Shown: positions 23,057 through 31,308 of the stretch, piece by piece | How positions within the stretch are numbered: the stretch's first letter is position 1 | Layout: each line of letters starts with the position of its first letter | Source of the DNA: Sulfurovum sp. | Lineage (GTDB): Bacteria > Campylobacterota > Campylobacteria > Campylobacterales > Sulfurovaceae | NCBI GenBank assembly: GCA_027019175.1 | Contig: JALUXB010000050.1 | Span: 1-43,795, forward strand | Length of the DNA stretch: 43,795 bases | Direction: 5' to 3' | Notes under the pieces: generated by a model | What the model was told of the DNA's origin: nothing | Database searches by the model: none | What the model saw: only the letters and a program-made list of their open reading frames with translations | Program-made: the position numbers and the translations under genes

Positions 23057-24028
23057 TTATACTGTACCTTGTTCGTACATGGCACGCATCTTCTCTTTCT
23101 CTTTTTCGCGTTTGAGCTTTTCAGCCTCTTTTTCGCGGAAGTCTTTGACAGAGAAGCCCAGCCACATCAGAATAGGTGAGGCAACAAAGATAGACGAATA
23201 GGTACCGACAATAATACCTACAAGCAGTGTAAAGCTGAACCCGCGAATGATCTCTCCGCCAAAAAGGAAGAGGGTCAAGACCACAAAGAAAGTGGTCAGC
23301 GAGGTCAGTGTCGTACGTGAAAGGGTCTGGGTCACAGACTCATCAATAATATCGCTGAGTACTACATTTTTGCTGCTTTTGATCCCCTCACGGATACGGT
23401 CGAAGACGATGATTGTATCGTTCAGTGAATACCCGAGAATGGTCAGCAGGGCTGCGAGTGTATCGAGGTTGACCTCAACATTGAAAAGTACCACCGCACC
23501 CATGGCAATGGTCACATCGTGAATCAGCGCCATAACCGAAGCGACGGCAAAACGCCACTCGAACCGGAAAGAGACATAAATAAGAATACCGAGAATTGCC
23601 AGCACCAGTGCCATCAGACCCTTCTCTCTCAGCTCCGAACCGACTTTTGCACCGACCATGTCTACCCTTCGCACTTCGAAGTTGCCCGTACCCTTGAGCA
23701 GTTCACGCATCGTGTCACCCATATCTTTACCCAGCGATTTGGAGCTTGTCTTGGTACGAATGATCACTTCATTGTCATTACCGAAATATGTTACGGTTGC
23801 ATCTTCGTAATTTTTGTCTGCGGTGATCGCTTTTCTGATCTTGTCAATAGGTGCTTTTTTCTCATAGTGTACCTGTACCAGTGTACCGCCGGCAAAGTCA
23901 AGACCATAGTTGAAGCCCTTTGTAAAGATCAGTGCCAGAGAGATCAATACCAGCGTTACAGAAAGAATGCCGAAACGCTTGGCTTTGCTCATCAACGGAA
24001 TCGGTTTGTCATACTTGAAAATTTCCAT
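23057..24028 (-). CDS. secF: Protein translocase subunit SecF
   Basis: With SecD and YajC it forms the accessory complex that uses proton motive force to complete protein export through SecYEG. The 323-residue protein has a first membrane segment (FGILSVTLVLISLALIFTKG), the signature LDFAGGTLVQVHYEKK, a periplasmic P1-like domain, and five further membrane segments. The SecF blocks LTILGYSLNDTIIVFDRIRE and SRTTLTSLTTFFVVLTLFLF are clear. The C-terminus is a charged helix EKEAEKLKREKEKEKMRAMY. It starts one base into the secD stop (TAATG). Its last ten codons are duplicated downstream. Confidence 0.96.
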   Translation of the reverse strand: MEIFKYDKPIPLMSKAKRFGILSVTLVLISLALIFTKGFNYGLDFAGGTLVQVHYEKKAPIDKIRKAITADKNYEDATVTYFGNDNEVIIRTKTSSKSLGKDMGDTMRELLKGTGNFEVRRVDMVGAKVGSELREKGLMALVLAILGILIYVSFRFEWRFAVASVMALIHDVTIAMGAVVLFNVEVNLDTLAALLTILGYSLNDTIIVFDRIREGIKSSKNVVLSDIIDESVTQTLSRTTLTSLTTFFVVLTLFLFGGEIIRGFSFTLLVGIIVGTYSSIFVASPILMWLGFSVKDFREKEAEKLKREKEKEKMRAMYEQGTV

Positions 24029-25611
24029 TACTTTTTCCCCTCCGTTTTAATACCGAACCAGAAGCCAAGCCTCTTTTTGTCGATTTTTGGCATCAGCCAC
24101 TGGTAGATACCGTGTGTTCCGACAATCGCTGTCAGCATCGAAGCGAGGATACCGATACCCATTGTCAGCGCGAAACCTTTGAGCGGCCCTGTACCGTACG
24201 CCCACAGTACCACTGCGGCGATCAGCGTCGTTACGTTGGCATCGAGAATGGCTGTAAAGGCTTTGTCATAGCCCTCTTCGATCGACTTGGCCACAGACTT
24301 GCCCTCATGCAGCAGTTCCCGTATTCGCTCGTTGATAATGACGTTGGCATCGACCGCCATACCGACAGTAAGAACAATACCCGCCATACCCGGCAGTGTT
24401 AGCGTCGCACCAAAGAGTGACATGATCGCCAAAATGAGGAACAGGTTGCCTACCAGTGCCACATCGGCAATAACACCCGCCATACCGTAATAGAGCACCA
24501 TAAAGAGTACGACCAGAATGAAGCCCAGCGCCAGTGCCAGTGAACTCGCCTTGATGTTGTCTGCTCCGAGGCTTGGCCCTACAGAACGTTTTTCCATCAC
24601 GTACACAGGCGCAAGCAGTGCTCCCGAACGCAGTGCAATGGCAAGGTCATGCGCCTCTTCAAGCTTGAAGTTCCCCGAAATCTGTACACGTCCGCCGCCG
24701 ATGCGTTCACGAATGACCGGTGCAGAGTAGACTTTGTTGTCAAGCACAACCGCCATACGCTTTCCGACTGCTTTGGCAGTAAAGTCACCAAAGATCTTTG
24801 CACCCTGTCCGTTAAGTGTAAAGTTGATCACCGGCTCGTTATTCTTGTCAAATCCGACTTTTGCATCGGTAAGCATGGAGCCGTCAAGTACCGGAATGGC
24901 ACGCAACAGGTATTTGTGCGCCTCATTGTAGACATCCGGCAGAATAACATCTCCGTAACTTCTTGCTTCATTGGGGCTCATTGTACCTACACGTGCCGCA
25001 CGGTCTTCATCGACCGCCATCAGCTGCAGGTGTGCCGCACGGGCAATCAGTTCACGGATACGCTGTTCATCCGCCTGTGTCTTGATGCCCGGTACCTCGA
25101 CAAGGATCTTGTCTTCACCCTGTCTTGCAACAGTCGGCTCTGCCAGTCCGAATTCATTCAGACGGTTACGGATCGTATCGACCGCCTGCTTGATGGCATC
25201 TTTTTTGGTACGGACAATCTCTTCAGGTGTCATTTTCAGTGTAAATTTCAACCCGTTGTGTGTCAGTACTGTTCCCGGAATCTCTTTGCGCAGCAGTGCC
25301 GTCGCTTTGGCAACATCATCTTTGTCGAGCAGTTCGAAAGTAACCACACCTTCGCCGGCAATACGCAGGTCGTCATAAATGATATCGGCATCGTCAAAAA
25401 GATACTTTACACTTGCGGCAATCGACTTGGTGCGTGACTCAATGGCCACATCGCTCTTGACACCGAGCAGCATATGCAGTCCGCCCTGAAGATCCAGCCC
25501 CAGGGTGATCTTTTTCCCACTCTCGCTCTGTGTCAGTGACGGAATGGAGAAGACCACCCCGAAAATGAGTGCAAAGAGAAAGAGTACCAGTCTGAAATTA
25601 AGCGTTTTCAT
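24028..25611 (-). CDS. secD: Protein translocase subunit SecD
   Basis: SecD is the large RND-like partner of SecF. The 527-residue protein has a first membrane helix (FRLVLFLFALIFGVVFSIPS), LGLDLQGGLHMLLGVKSD (LDLxGG signature), a large periplasmic domain with VPGIKTQADEQRIRELIARA, and a C-terminal block of five membrane helices including GMAGIVLTVGMAVDANVIIN with ERIREL. ATG 25611 lies inside the end of yajC (14-base overlap), which gives MKTLNFRLVLF as N-terminus. The next gene, secF, overlaps its stop by one base. Confidence 0.96.
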   Translation of the reverse strand: MKTLNFRLVLFLFALIFGVVFSIPSLTQSESGKKITLGLDLQGGLHMLLGVKSDVAIESRTKSIAASVKYLFDDADIIYDDLRIAGEGVVTFELLDKDDVAKATALLRKEIPGTVLTHNGLKFTLKMTPEEIVRTKKDAIKQAVDTIRNRLNEFGLAEPTVARQGEDKILVEVPGIKTQADEQRIRELIARAAHLQLMAVDEDRAARVGTMSPNEARSYGDVILPDVYNEAHKYLLRAIPVLDGSMLTDAKVGFDKNNEPVINFTLNGQGAKIFGDFTAKAVGKRMAVVLDNKVYSAPVIRERIGGGRVQISGNFKLEEAHDLAIALRSGALLAPVYVMEKRSVGPSLGADNIKASSLALALGFILVVLFMVLYYGMAGVIADVALVGNLFLILAIMSLFGATLTLPGMAGIVLTVGMAVDANVIINERIRELLHEGKSVAKSIEEGYDKAFTAILDANVTTLIAAVVLWAYGTGPLKGFALTMGIGILASMLTAIVGTHGIYQWLMPKIDKKRLGFWFGIKTEGKK

Positions 25612-25885
25612 TGCCTGTTTCGACCTTTCTGGCAACAAACGCTCTGTCAAGCTTTACAATCGTCTCATCGTTGAGTTTGATTTTCAGGAAATCCTCTTCG
25701 GGCTTGACAATCGTTGCGATCAAACCGCCGTTGGTAACGATTTTGTCACCTTTTTGAAGTGATTTGAGCATCTCTTCATGCGCTTTACGCTGCTTGTTCT
25801 GCGGTCTGATGATAAGAAAATAGAAAATGGCAAAGAGGATCAGTAGCGGTACGAATGATCCCAGTAAACCTGCTTGTTGTTCCAT
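25598..25885 (-). CDS. yajC: Preprotein translocase subunit YajC
   Basis: The 95-residue single-span protein has the usual N-terminal membrane segment (LGSFVPLLILFAIFYFLIIR) followed by RPQNKQRKAHEEMLKSLQKG and the small cytosolic domain DKIVTNGGLIATIVKPEEDF. ATG 25885 has AAGGATTCCTA upstream and starts the yajC-secD-secF operon. Only 12 bases separate it from the divergent lnt start. Confidence 0.95.
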   Translation of the reverse strand: MEQQAGLLGSFVPLLILFAIFYFLIIRPQNKQRKAHEEMLKSLQKGDKIVTNGGLIATIVKPEEDFLKIKLNDETIVKLDRAFVARKVETGNENA

Positions 25886-25897
25886 TAGGAATCCTTT
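25886..25897. promoter_or_regulatory. Shared palindromic ribosome site between yajC and lnt starts
   Basis: The 12-base gap TAGGAATCCTTT contains the near-palindrome AGGAATCCT, so AGGA appears on both strands at a proper distance from the two ATGs (25885 minus, 25898 plus). No promoter can fit in between, so each gene's promoter must lie within the other gene's 5' region or further away. Confidence 0.5.
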
Positions 25898-27244
25898 ATG
25901 AATAAAATGAGACAATATTTTAGCAGTAATATATTAACAGGAGCCTTTTTGAAATACCTACCTGCTTTATGCGGCAACCCTGCCAAAAAAGCCGACTTTT
26001 TCTGTGGCATCGCTATTGCACTCACCGGGTCGGCATTTCTCTACCTTTCCCATATCGGCATTGTCCTGCCGTGGCTCAACACCCTGCTTGGCCTGCTCTT
26101 TTTTTACCTTTTGCTGCCGGCCAATGCACGTACATGGTTCTTTGCCGGCGCTTTTCTTTCCCTGTTCTGGTTTTGGTGGATCGCACTCAGTTTCCTTCAC
26201 TACCGCATGGCATGGGCTATCCCCCTCGTACTTCTCTTCATCGCCCTTGTCTACGGCACCCTCTTCTGGCTCATCGCCAAAACCGCTTTCCTCATAGAAG
26301 GCAACATCATCCATCATTCATCATCCATCATCCATCTCTCTTTAAAAGCTCTCGGCCTTTTAGGCTTAAGCTACATTCACCCCTTCACCTTCGACTGGTT
26401 CAAGCCTGAACTGATGTTTACACAGAGCGATCTGGGGATCCAAAAATGGCAGTTTGCCCTCATACTCATGGCACTTGTTCTGACACATTGGCGTAAAAAT
26501 CCGCTTTTCCTTTTGCTGATACTGCTTGCCTGGCAGCCTCAGCCTCATAGTGTTGACAGGCACCATACAGATATTAGCCTCATAACGACCCATACCCCCG
26601 TGGAAGCCAAGTGGGACAAAACAAAACATCCCACACAGTTTCAGAAGCTCTTGTCCCGTATTGACAGTGCCATCGATGCCAACAAAACGCTTGTTGTACT
26701 TCCCGAGTCGGTTTTCCCTGTTTATCTCAACCGAAACCAGAAACTCTTTGATGCACTGCATGAGCGTGCCAAACACATCAATATTGTGACCGGTGCACTC
26801 TACTGGGACGGCAAAACTCCCCGAAATGCCACTTACATTTTTACCAAAGACGGCAAAGTACGTGTAGCAAACAAGGTTATTCTTGTCCCCTTTGGAGAAG
26901 CCAACCCCCTGCCCGACTTTCTCAGCGACTGGGTCAACAGGGTTTTTTATGACAATGCGGTGGACTACAAGGCAGATGCTGTTATCTCCGACTACACCGT
27001 CGAGGGTAAAACCTACCGTAACGCGATCTGCTTTGAAGCAACCAGCGAACCGCTTTACCAAGGAGATCCCAAACAGATGATCGTCCTGAGCAACAATGGC
27101 TGGTTCACCCCCTCCATCGAACCGACCCTCCAGCGGATTTTGCTACAATACTATTCCAGAAAGTACGGTACAACCATCTACCATGCCGTCAACATGGCAC
27201 CCTCATATATCATCCGAAAGGGAAAGGTTTTCTACCACCCATGA
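25898..27244 (+). CDS. lnt: Apolipoprotein N-acyltransferase
   Basis: Lnt transfers the third acyl chain to the N-terminal Cys of lipoproteins in the inner membrane. The N-terminal half has six or so membrane segments (GIAIALTGSAFLYLSHIGIV, LLGLLFFYLLLPANA, FFAGAFLSLFWFWWIALSFL, AIPLVLLFIALVYGTLFWLI). The C-terminal half is a nitrilase-like domain with the catalytic triad Glu in VVLPESVFP, Lys in VANKVILVPFGE, and Cys in NAICFEATSEPLY. Residues about 137-150 (NIIHHSSSIIHLSL) are coded by a 7-bp repeat array. ATG 25898 is used; a TTG at 25949 with AGGAG five bases upstream is a strong alternative. Its TGA overlaps the yidD ATG (ATGA). It matches the place of Cj1095 next to yajC in Campylobacter (recalled). 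Confidence 0.9.
   Translation: MNKMRQYFSSNILTGAFLKYLPALCGNPAKKADFFCGIAIALTGSAFLYLSHIGIVLPWLNTLLGLLFFYLLLPANARTWFFAGAFLSLFWFWWIALSFLHYRMAWAIPLVLLFIALVYGTLFWLIAKTAFLIEGNIIHHSSSIIHLSLKALGLLGLSYIHPFTFDWFKPELMFTQSDLGIQKWQFALILMALVLTHWRKNPLFLLLILLAWQPQPHSVDRHHTDISLITTHTPVEAKWDKTKHPTQFQKLLSRIDSAIDANKTLVVLPESVFPVYLNRNQKLFDALHERAKHINIVTGALYWDGKTPRNATYIFTKDGKVRVANKVILVPFGEANPLPDFLSDWVNRVFYDNAVDYKADAVISDYTVEGKTYRNAICFEATSEPLYQGDPKQMIVLSNNGWFTPSIEPTLQRILLQYYSRKYGTTIYHAVNMAPSYIIRKGKVFYHP
26306..26340. repeat. ATCATCC heptamer array inside lnt
   Basis: Five contiguous 7-bp units: ATCATCC (26306-26312), ATCATTC (26313-26319), ATCATCC (26320-26326), ATCATCC (26327-26333), ATCTCTC (26334-26340). The array adds about 12 His/Ser/Ile-rich residues to a loop between membrane segments of Lnt. 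A small hairpin GGCCT-TTT-AGGCT follows about 15 bases later. Confidence 0.75.
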
Positions 27245-27621
27245 AATTCAAACAGTTCTTCATCGCTCCTATCCGCGGCTACCAGTACATCTCCAAAATG
27301 CTGCCGGCCAACTGCCGCTACTATCCGACATGCTCGGAATACGCTGCCTGGCAGTTTGCATTCAATGCACCGCATAAGGCGCTCGCGGCAAGTACCCTGC
27401 GTATTTTACGATGTAACCAGCTTTTCCCCGGAGGCATAGACTACCCGGTGGTAACATTCAGCCCGCCAAATAACACAAAATCACTCGATATTAATGGTTT
27501 TTGTGGCAAAATCAACATAGACTACTGGCTTGTTCCCAAAGAGGGAAGCCATAACCAATTTTACGTCATAAAGGATTTCGATGCTCTATCCCGACACGAT
27601 CACTCTGACAAACCCGCTTGA
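27241..27621 (+). CDS. yidD: Membrane protein insertion efficiency factor YidD
   Basis: YidD is a small amphipathic membrane-associated protein that helps YidC insert proteins. The core is clear: [40 protein letters not shown], and [17 protein letters not shown], with the conserved Cys residues. The family core ends around residue 75. Here there are about 50 more residues ([15 protein letters not shown] onward), the last 13 codons of which overlap the start of pyrC in another frame. It is coupled to lnt by ATGA. Confidence 0.9.
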   Translation: MKFKQFFIAPIRGYQYISKMLPANCRYYPTCSEYAAWQFAFNAPHKALAASTLRILRCNQLFPGGIDYPVVTFSPPNNTKSLDINGFCGKINIDYWLVPKEGSHNQFYVIKDFDALSRHDHSDKPA

Positions 27622-28609
27622 TATGCATTTGCATCTGCGTGACGGCGAGATGCTGCAGCAAATTGCCCGTGAAAGTGCCAAAAGCTTTTCAGGGGCGATC
27701 ATTATGCCAAACCTTGTACCGCCGGTTACATCCAAAGAGGAAGTTCAGGCGTACCGGAAACGTATAGTTGAGGCTATCGGAGACGAAACGTTCACCCCCT
27801 ACATGACACTTTTTTTCAAGCCGACGTATGACAAAACATTTCTGGAAAGTGTCAAAAAAGATATTGCCGCCATCAAACTGTATCCTGCCGGCATCACTAC
27901 CAACAGTGAAGGCGGTGTAAGCGGATTCGATATTGATGAGCTGCGCCCCGCACTCGAAGCGATGGAGGAACTGGATATTCCGCTGTGTATCCATGGAGAA
28001 ACCAACGGGTTTGTCATGGACAGGGAAGCGGAGTTCGTACCCATCTACGAAAAGCTTGCCGCTGCCTTTCCAAAACTCAAGATCATTATGGAACATATTA
28101 CCACCAAGGAGAGTGTTGCCGCACTGGAGCGTTTTAAGAACCTCTATGCCACCATTACCGTACATCACCTCTACATTACCCTCGATGATGTCGCCGGAGG
28201 TATGCTAAATCCGCATCTTTTCTGCAAACCTATTGCAAAACGTCCCGAAGACAGGGAGGCACTGCTGAAAGCAGCCCTTGAAGCACACCCCAAAGTCATG
28301 TTCGGTTCCGACTCCGCACCGCATCCGCGTCATGCCAAAGAGAGCTGCGGCTGTGCAGCAGGTGTCTTCACTGCGCCTGTAGCACTGCAGCTGCTGGCTC
28401 AGCTTTTTGAGCATCATGGTGTACCTCTTGAACATTTACAACAATTCGTTTCCGGCACAGCCCAAAAGATTTACGGTATTACGCCGCCGTCAAAAAACGT
28501 TATACTTGAAAAAAAACCATACACGGTCAAAGAAACCTACGGAGGTGTCGTGCCGATGTATGCAGGTGAAACCATCGACTTCAGTATCAGGGAGATACAG
28601 CATGGATAA
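27581..28609 (+). CDS. pyrC: Dihydroorotase
   Basis: PyrC cyclises carbamoyl-aspartate to dihydroorotate in pyrimidine synthesis. The 342-residue class II enzyme shows the metal-binding HxH as [12 protein letters not shown], the carboxylated Lys in [12 protein letters not shown], His ligands in [10 protein letters not shown] and [10 protein letters not shown], and the catalytic Asp in [16 protein letters not shown] lies 7 bases before ATG 27581, inside yidD. Its stop overlaps the carbonic anhydrase start by eight bases (ATGGATAA). Confidence 0.96.
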   Translation: MLYPDTITLTNPLDMHLHLRDGEMLQQIARESAKSFSGAIIMPNLVPPVTSKEEVQAYRKRIVEAIGDETFTPYMTLFFKPTYDKTFLESVKKDIAAIKLYPAGITTNSEGGVSGFDIDELRPALEAMEELDIPLCIHGETNGFVMDREAEFVPIYEKLAAAFPKLKIIMEHITTKESVAALERFKNLYATITVHHLYITLDDVAGGMLNPHLFCKPIAKRPEDREALLKAALEAHPKVMFGSDSAPHPRHAKESCGCAAGVFTAPVALQLLAQLFEHHGVPLEHLQQFVSGTAQKIYGITPPSKNVILEKKPYTVKETYGGVVPMYAGETIDFSIREIQHG

Positions 28610-29246
28610 CAGGCTCAAAGATTTCGAAACCGGCCACGAGAACTTTAAAAAAATAAAATTCAACAAAAACAAAGACCGTTTTCAGTCACTGGTTCAAAAG
28701 GGGCAGCAGCCCAAAGCACTCTTCATTGGATGCAGCGACTCACGCGTGATGCCTGCATTGATCACCGGCAGCAAAGCAGGAGATCTTTTCATTGTCCGGA
28801 ATATCGGTAATTTCGTCGCACCTTTTCGTCCTGATGCCGACTATCATGCCACAGCATCGGCTGTAGAATACGCTGTCAGCGTTCTGGGCATCTCCGACAT
28901 TATTGTTTGCGGACACTCCCACTGCGGCGCCATTGCGGCACTCTACAAAAATATTGAAGCAACACCGGAAAACATTCATACGATCAAGTGGCTCGAACTG
29001 GGACATGCCGCCAAAAAAGTTGCCCTGCTCTCACATAAAGACAAACCACAGGAAGAACTGCTGCGCTATACCGAGAAAATTTCGGTCATTCACCAGCTTG
29101 ACAACCTGCTGACGTATCCCGCTGTAAAACGGCGTGTAGACGAGGGGACACTCTTCCTGCACGGCTGGCATTATGACATTGAAACTGGCGATATCGAGTA
29201 TTACGATGATGACGATTATGAATTTAAGCCGCTTAGTCAAAAGTAA
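28602..29246 (+). CDS. Beta-class carbonic anhydrase
   Basis: This 214-residue cytosolic zinc enzyme interconverts CO2 and bicarbonate. Motifs are [14 protein letters not shown] (Cys ligand and the Asp/Arg dyad) and [15 protein letters not shown] (His and Cys ligands), plus [20 protein letters not shown]. The internal ATG 28602 is chosen over upstream in-frame ATGs because it gives the normal N-terminus and an 8-base overlap with pyrC, so the two are co-translated. Bicarbonate supply for carbamoyl phosphate and for carbon fixation in chemolithotrophs makes the pairing with pyrC sensible, as an inference. Confidence 0.93.
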   Translation: MDNRLKDFETGHENFKKIKFNKNKDRFQSLVQKGQQPKALFIGCSDSRVMPALITGSKAGDLFIVRNIGNFVAPFRPDADYHATASAVEYAVSVLGISDIIVCGHSHCGAIAALYKNIEATPENIHTIKWLELGHAAKKVALLSHKDKPQEELLRYTEKISVIHQLDNLLTYPAVKRRVDEGTLFLHGWHYDIETGDIEYYDDDDYEFKPLSQK

Positions 29247-29252
29247 TATTGA

Positions 29253-29260
29253 TGTATAAT
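29253..29260 (+). promoter_or_regulatory. Extended -10 upstream of cysK
   Basis: TGTATAAT at 29253-29260, leaving a leader of about 43 bases before ATG 29310, with GAAGGA as ribosome site. No -35 consensus is visible in front. Confidence 0.5.
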
Positions 29261-29309
29261 AACAAAAATACTTATTAAATAATTAAAACTTTTATTAGAA
29301 GGACATATC

Positions 29310-30230
29310 ATGATCGCCAAAAATGTTGAAGCCCTTGTCGGAAATACGCCGATGGTACAGATCAATTCTCTTTCCGGGGAGACAGGAACCACCATCCTTG
29401 GGAAATGTGAATTTATGAACCCGACCTCCTCAGTCAAAGATCGTATCGCCTACAATATGATCAATGAAGCAATGAAGCGCGGAGAAATCACCAAAAACAC
29501 CACCATTATAGAACCTACCAGCGGCAATACCGGTATTGCACTGGCTGCAATCTGTGCAGCGGAAGGGCTAAAACTCATTTTGACTATGCCTGAGTCAATG
29601 AGTATGGAACGACGGAAACTGCTTAGCCATCTTGGAGCAAAACTGGTCCTGACACCTGCAGCGGAAGGGATGAACGGTGCCATTGAAAAAGCAGCGTCAC
29701 TGGTTGAAGAGCTTGAAGACGCTGTTGTCCTCCAGCAGTTCAATAACCCGGACAACCCTGAAATCCATAGAACAACCACTGCTGTCGAAATTTTAAACGA
29801 TACCCAAAATAATGTCGACATTTTTGTTGCCGCTGTCGGTACAGGCGGCACCCTGACTGGTACGGCAGAAGTACTTAAAGAGCACATACCCAGTGTCAAG
29901 GTGATTGCAGTTGAGCCGGAAACCTCTGCTGTATTGGAAGGCAAACCCGCAGGCCCGCATAAAATTCAGGGGATTGGCGCAGGATTCATTCCCGAAATTC
30001 TCAATACTGATATTTATGATGAGGTCATGGCTGTCTCCAATGAAGATGCTTTCGGCATGGCAGCAAAAATAGCCAAAGAAGAGGGACTGCTTATCGGCAT
30101 TTCGGCAGGAGCCAACCTTGAAGCTGCCTACCGGGCTGCAAAGCGTCCTGAGAACAGGGGCAAGACCATCGTCACCATCCTCTGTGACACGGCCGAGCGT
30201 TACCTCTCTACCGAACTTTTCGACAGCTGA
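29310..30230 (+). CDS. cysK: Cysteine synthase A (O-acetylserine sulfhydrylase)
   Basis: CysK makes L-cysteine from O-acetylserine and sulfide using PLP. The 306-residue fold-type II enzyme has the Schiff-base Lys in NPTSSVKDRIAYNMI, the Asn/Thr substrate loop TSGNTGIALAAICA, the phosphate-binding glycine loop VAAVGTGGTLTGTAEVLK, and LIGISAGANLEAA. It has its own promoter-like -10 and is followed after 4 bases by a class IV PLP enzyme gene. Cysteine synthase B or cystathionine synthase are less likely by length and motif. Confidence 0.94.
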   Translation: MIAKNVEALVGNTPMVQINSLSGETGTTILGKCEFMNPTSSVKDRIAYNMINEAMKRGEITKNTTIIEPTSGNTGIALAAICAAEGLKLILTMPESMSMERRKLLSHLGAKLVLTPAAEGMNGAIEKAASLVEELEDAVVLQQFNNPDNPEIHRTTTAVEILNDTQNNVDIFVAAVGTGGTLTGTAEVLKEHIPSVKVIAVEPETSAVLEGKPAGPHKIQGIGAGFIPEILNTDIYDEVMAVSNEDAFGMAAKIAKEEGLLIGISAGANLEAAYRAAKRPENRGKTIVTILCDTAERYLSTELFDS

Positions 30231-30234
30231 ATTG

Positions 30235-30816
30235 ATGGCTGCTGCACTGCTTGAAACCATTCGCATCGAGGAAGGGAAGGCCCAAAACCTTCCCTACCAT
30301 CAGGCACGTTTCGATAGAAGCCGAAAAGCACTTTTTAACACAACAAGCCCTCTTACGCTGCTAAAGCATATCGATCCGCCTCAAAACGGCCTCTACCGAT
30401 GCCGCATCCTTTACACGGACACTATCGAATCTGTCGAGTATCTTCTCTACACGCCCAAAACAATCAACACACTGAAAGTAGTTACGGACAATACCCTTGA
30501 GTATTGCTACAAATATGCTGACCGCACACTGCTCAATACCCTTCTTTCTGCCCATCCCAATGCCGATGAGATTATCATTGAACAAAACGGGCTCCTGACC
30601 GACACCACCATTGCCAACATTGCCTTTTACAACGGCAGCACATGGCTCACTCCTGCAACACCCCTGCTTGAAGGTACCATGCGTGCACATCTGCTTGACA
30701 AAGGCATGCTCCAGACCGCAGATATTCGAAAGTCAGACCTTCATCGCTACACACACGTAGCTTTAATGAATGCTATGTTAGGATTTAAAATTCTAAAAGA
30801 AGTCACCATCATATGA
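30235..30816 (+). CDS. Class IV PLP enzyme, PabC-like
   Basis: The 193-residue protein is of the fold-type IV family (branched-chain aminotransferase, D-amino acid aminotransferase, aminodeoxychorismate lyase). Recognisable parts are the probable PLP Lys in YCYKYADRTLLNTLL, Glu in ADEIIIEQNGLLTDTTIANI, and PLLEGTMRAHLLDKGM near the end. It is short for an aminotransferase and resembles compact 4-amino-4-deoxychorismate lyases (folate synthesis), but the substrate is not proven. ATG 30235 starts 4 bases after cysK; upstream in-frame ATGs lie inside cysK. Confidence 0.75.
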   Translation: MAAALLETIRIEEGKAQNLPYHQARFDRSRKALFNTTSPLTLLKHIDPPQNGLYRCRILYTDTIESVEYLLYTPKTINTLKVVTDNTLEYCYKYADRTLLNTLLSAHPNADEIIIEQNGLLTDTTIANIAFYNGSTWLTPATPLLEGTMRAHLLDKGMLQTADIRKSDLHRYTHVALMNAMLGFKILKEVTII

Positions 30817-30847
30817 CACTTCCCATCCAAACAAAAGGTAGGCTACT

Positions 30848-31294
30848 ATGACCATTAACCTCTTTCAGACCAAAGAGTACAAGGCGCTAATGCAAGAGCA
30901 TATCAGCAAAACCATTGCTTACCTTTTCAGCAAAAACCAGGACTTTGCGGTAGCATGTGAAATAGAATTTATTGACTTCAATCCGCCGTTACCCGAATCG
31001 ATTCTGGAAAACTTCAATGATATAGTACTCTTTGTCCTCAGCGGCTATACCTATGAAACAGCTACACTTGAAAAAGATTATTTGATATTTGAAGCGGGGT
31101 TTGGGGAGGAGAATTTCGGATCGACAGTGACAATACCGCTGCTTGCGATCAAACAGGTGATTGTCGGAGAACATCCTATTGTGCTTAACCTGGCAAAGCC
31201 GTCACCAAAACAGGAACGTTCTACACAAAACTCTATGGAAGCCCTGTTGAACAACCCTGAAAATAAGCGGTTGCTGAAAAAGAAGAAGCGCTAA
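30848..31294 (+). CDS. Small conserved protein, SspB-like by pattern
   Basis: The 148-residue soluble protein is not a recognised family member. Its pattern resembles ClpXP adaptor SspB. An N-terminal helix (YKALMQEHISKTIAYLFSKN) precedes a strand, then FNDIVLFVLSGYTYETATLE, then DYLIFEAGFGEENFGSTVTI and PLLAIKQVIVGEHPIVLNLA. These correspond to SspB's 'G.IVLNI', 'F.A.FGG...V.VPL.AV..I'. A flexible polar tail (SPKQERSTQNSMEALL) ends in a basic NKRLLKKKKR, where SspB has its ClpX-binding tip. The resemblance is by eye only. It is the last gene of the + run, convergent with a lysR gene. Confidence 0.7.
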   Translation: MTINLFQTKEYKALMQEHISKTIAYLFSKNQDFAVACEIEFIDFNPPLPESILENFNDIVLFVLSGYTYETATLEKDYLIFEAGFGEENFGSTVTIPLLAIKQVIVGEHPIVLNLAKPSPKQERSTQNSMEALLNNPENKRLLKKKKR

Positions 31295-31308
31295 GCCGTA
31301 AGCTTAGC
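31290..31308. terminator. Hairpin between convergent genes
   Basis: GCTAAGC (31290-31296) pairs with GCTTAGC (31302-31308) around a 5-base loop. It overlaps the stop codon of the SspB-like gene and the end of the lysR gene. There is no clear T-run on either side. Confidence 0.5.

Noticed and set aside
22903-23085. Small separate protein gene downstream of secF
   Set aside because: The frame is generated by the duplicated secF tail and inserted hairpin; no ribosome site or conserved content.
24649-25437. 262-codon + frame opposite secD
   Set aside because: Antisense mirror of a strongly supported gene; Cys-rich, no motif.
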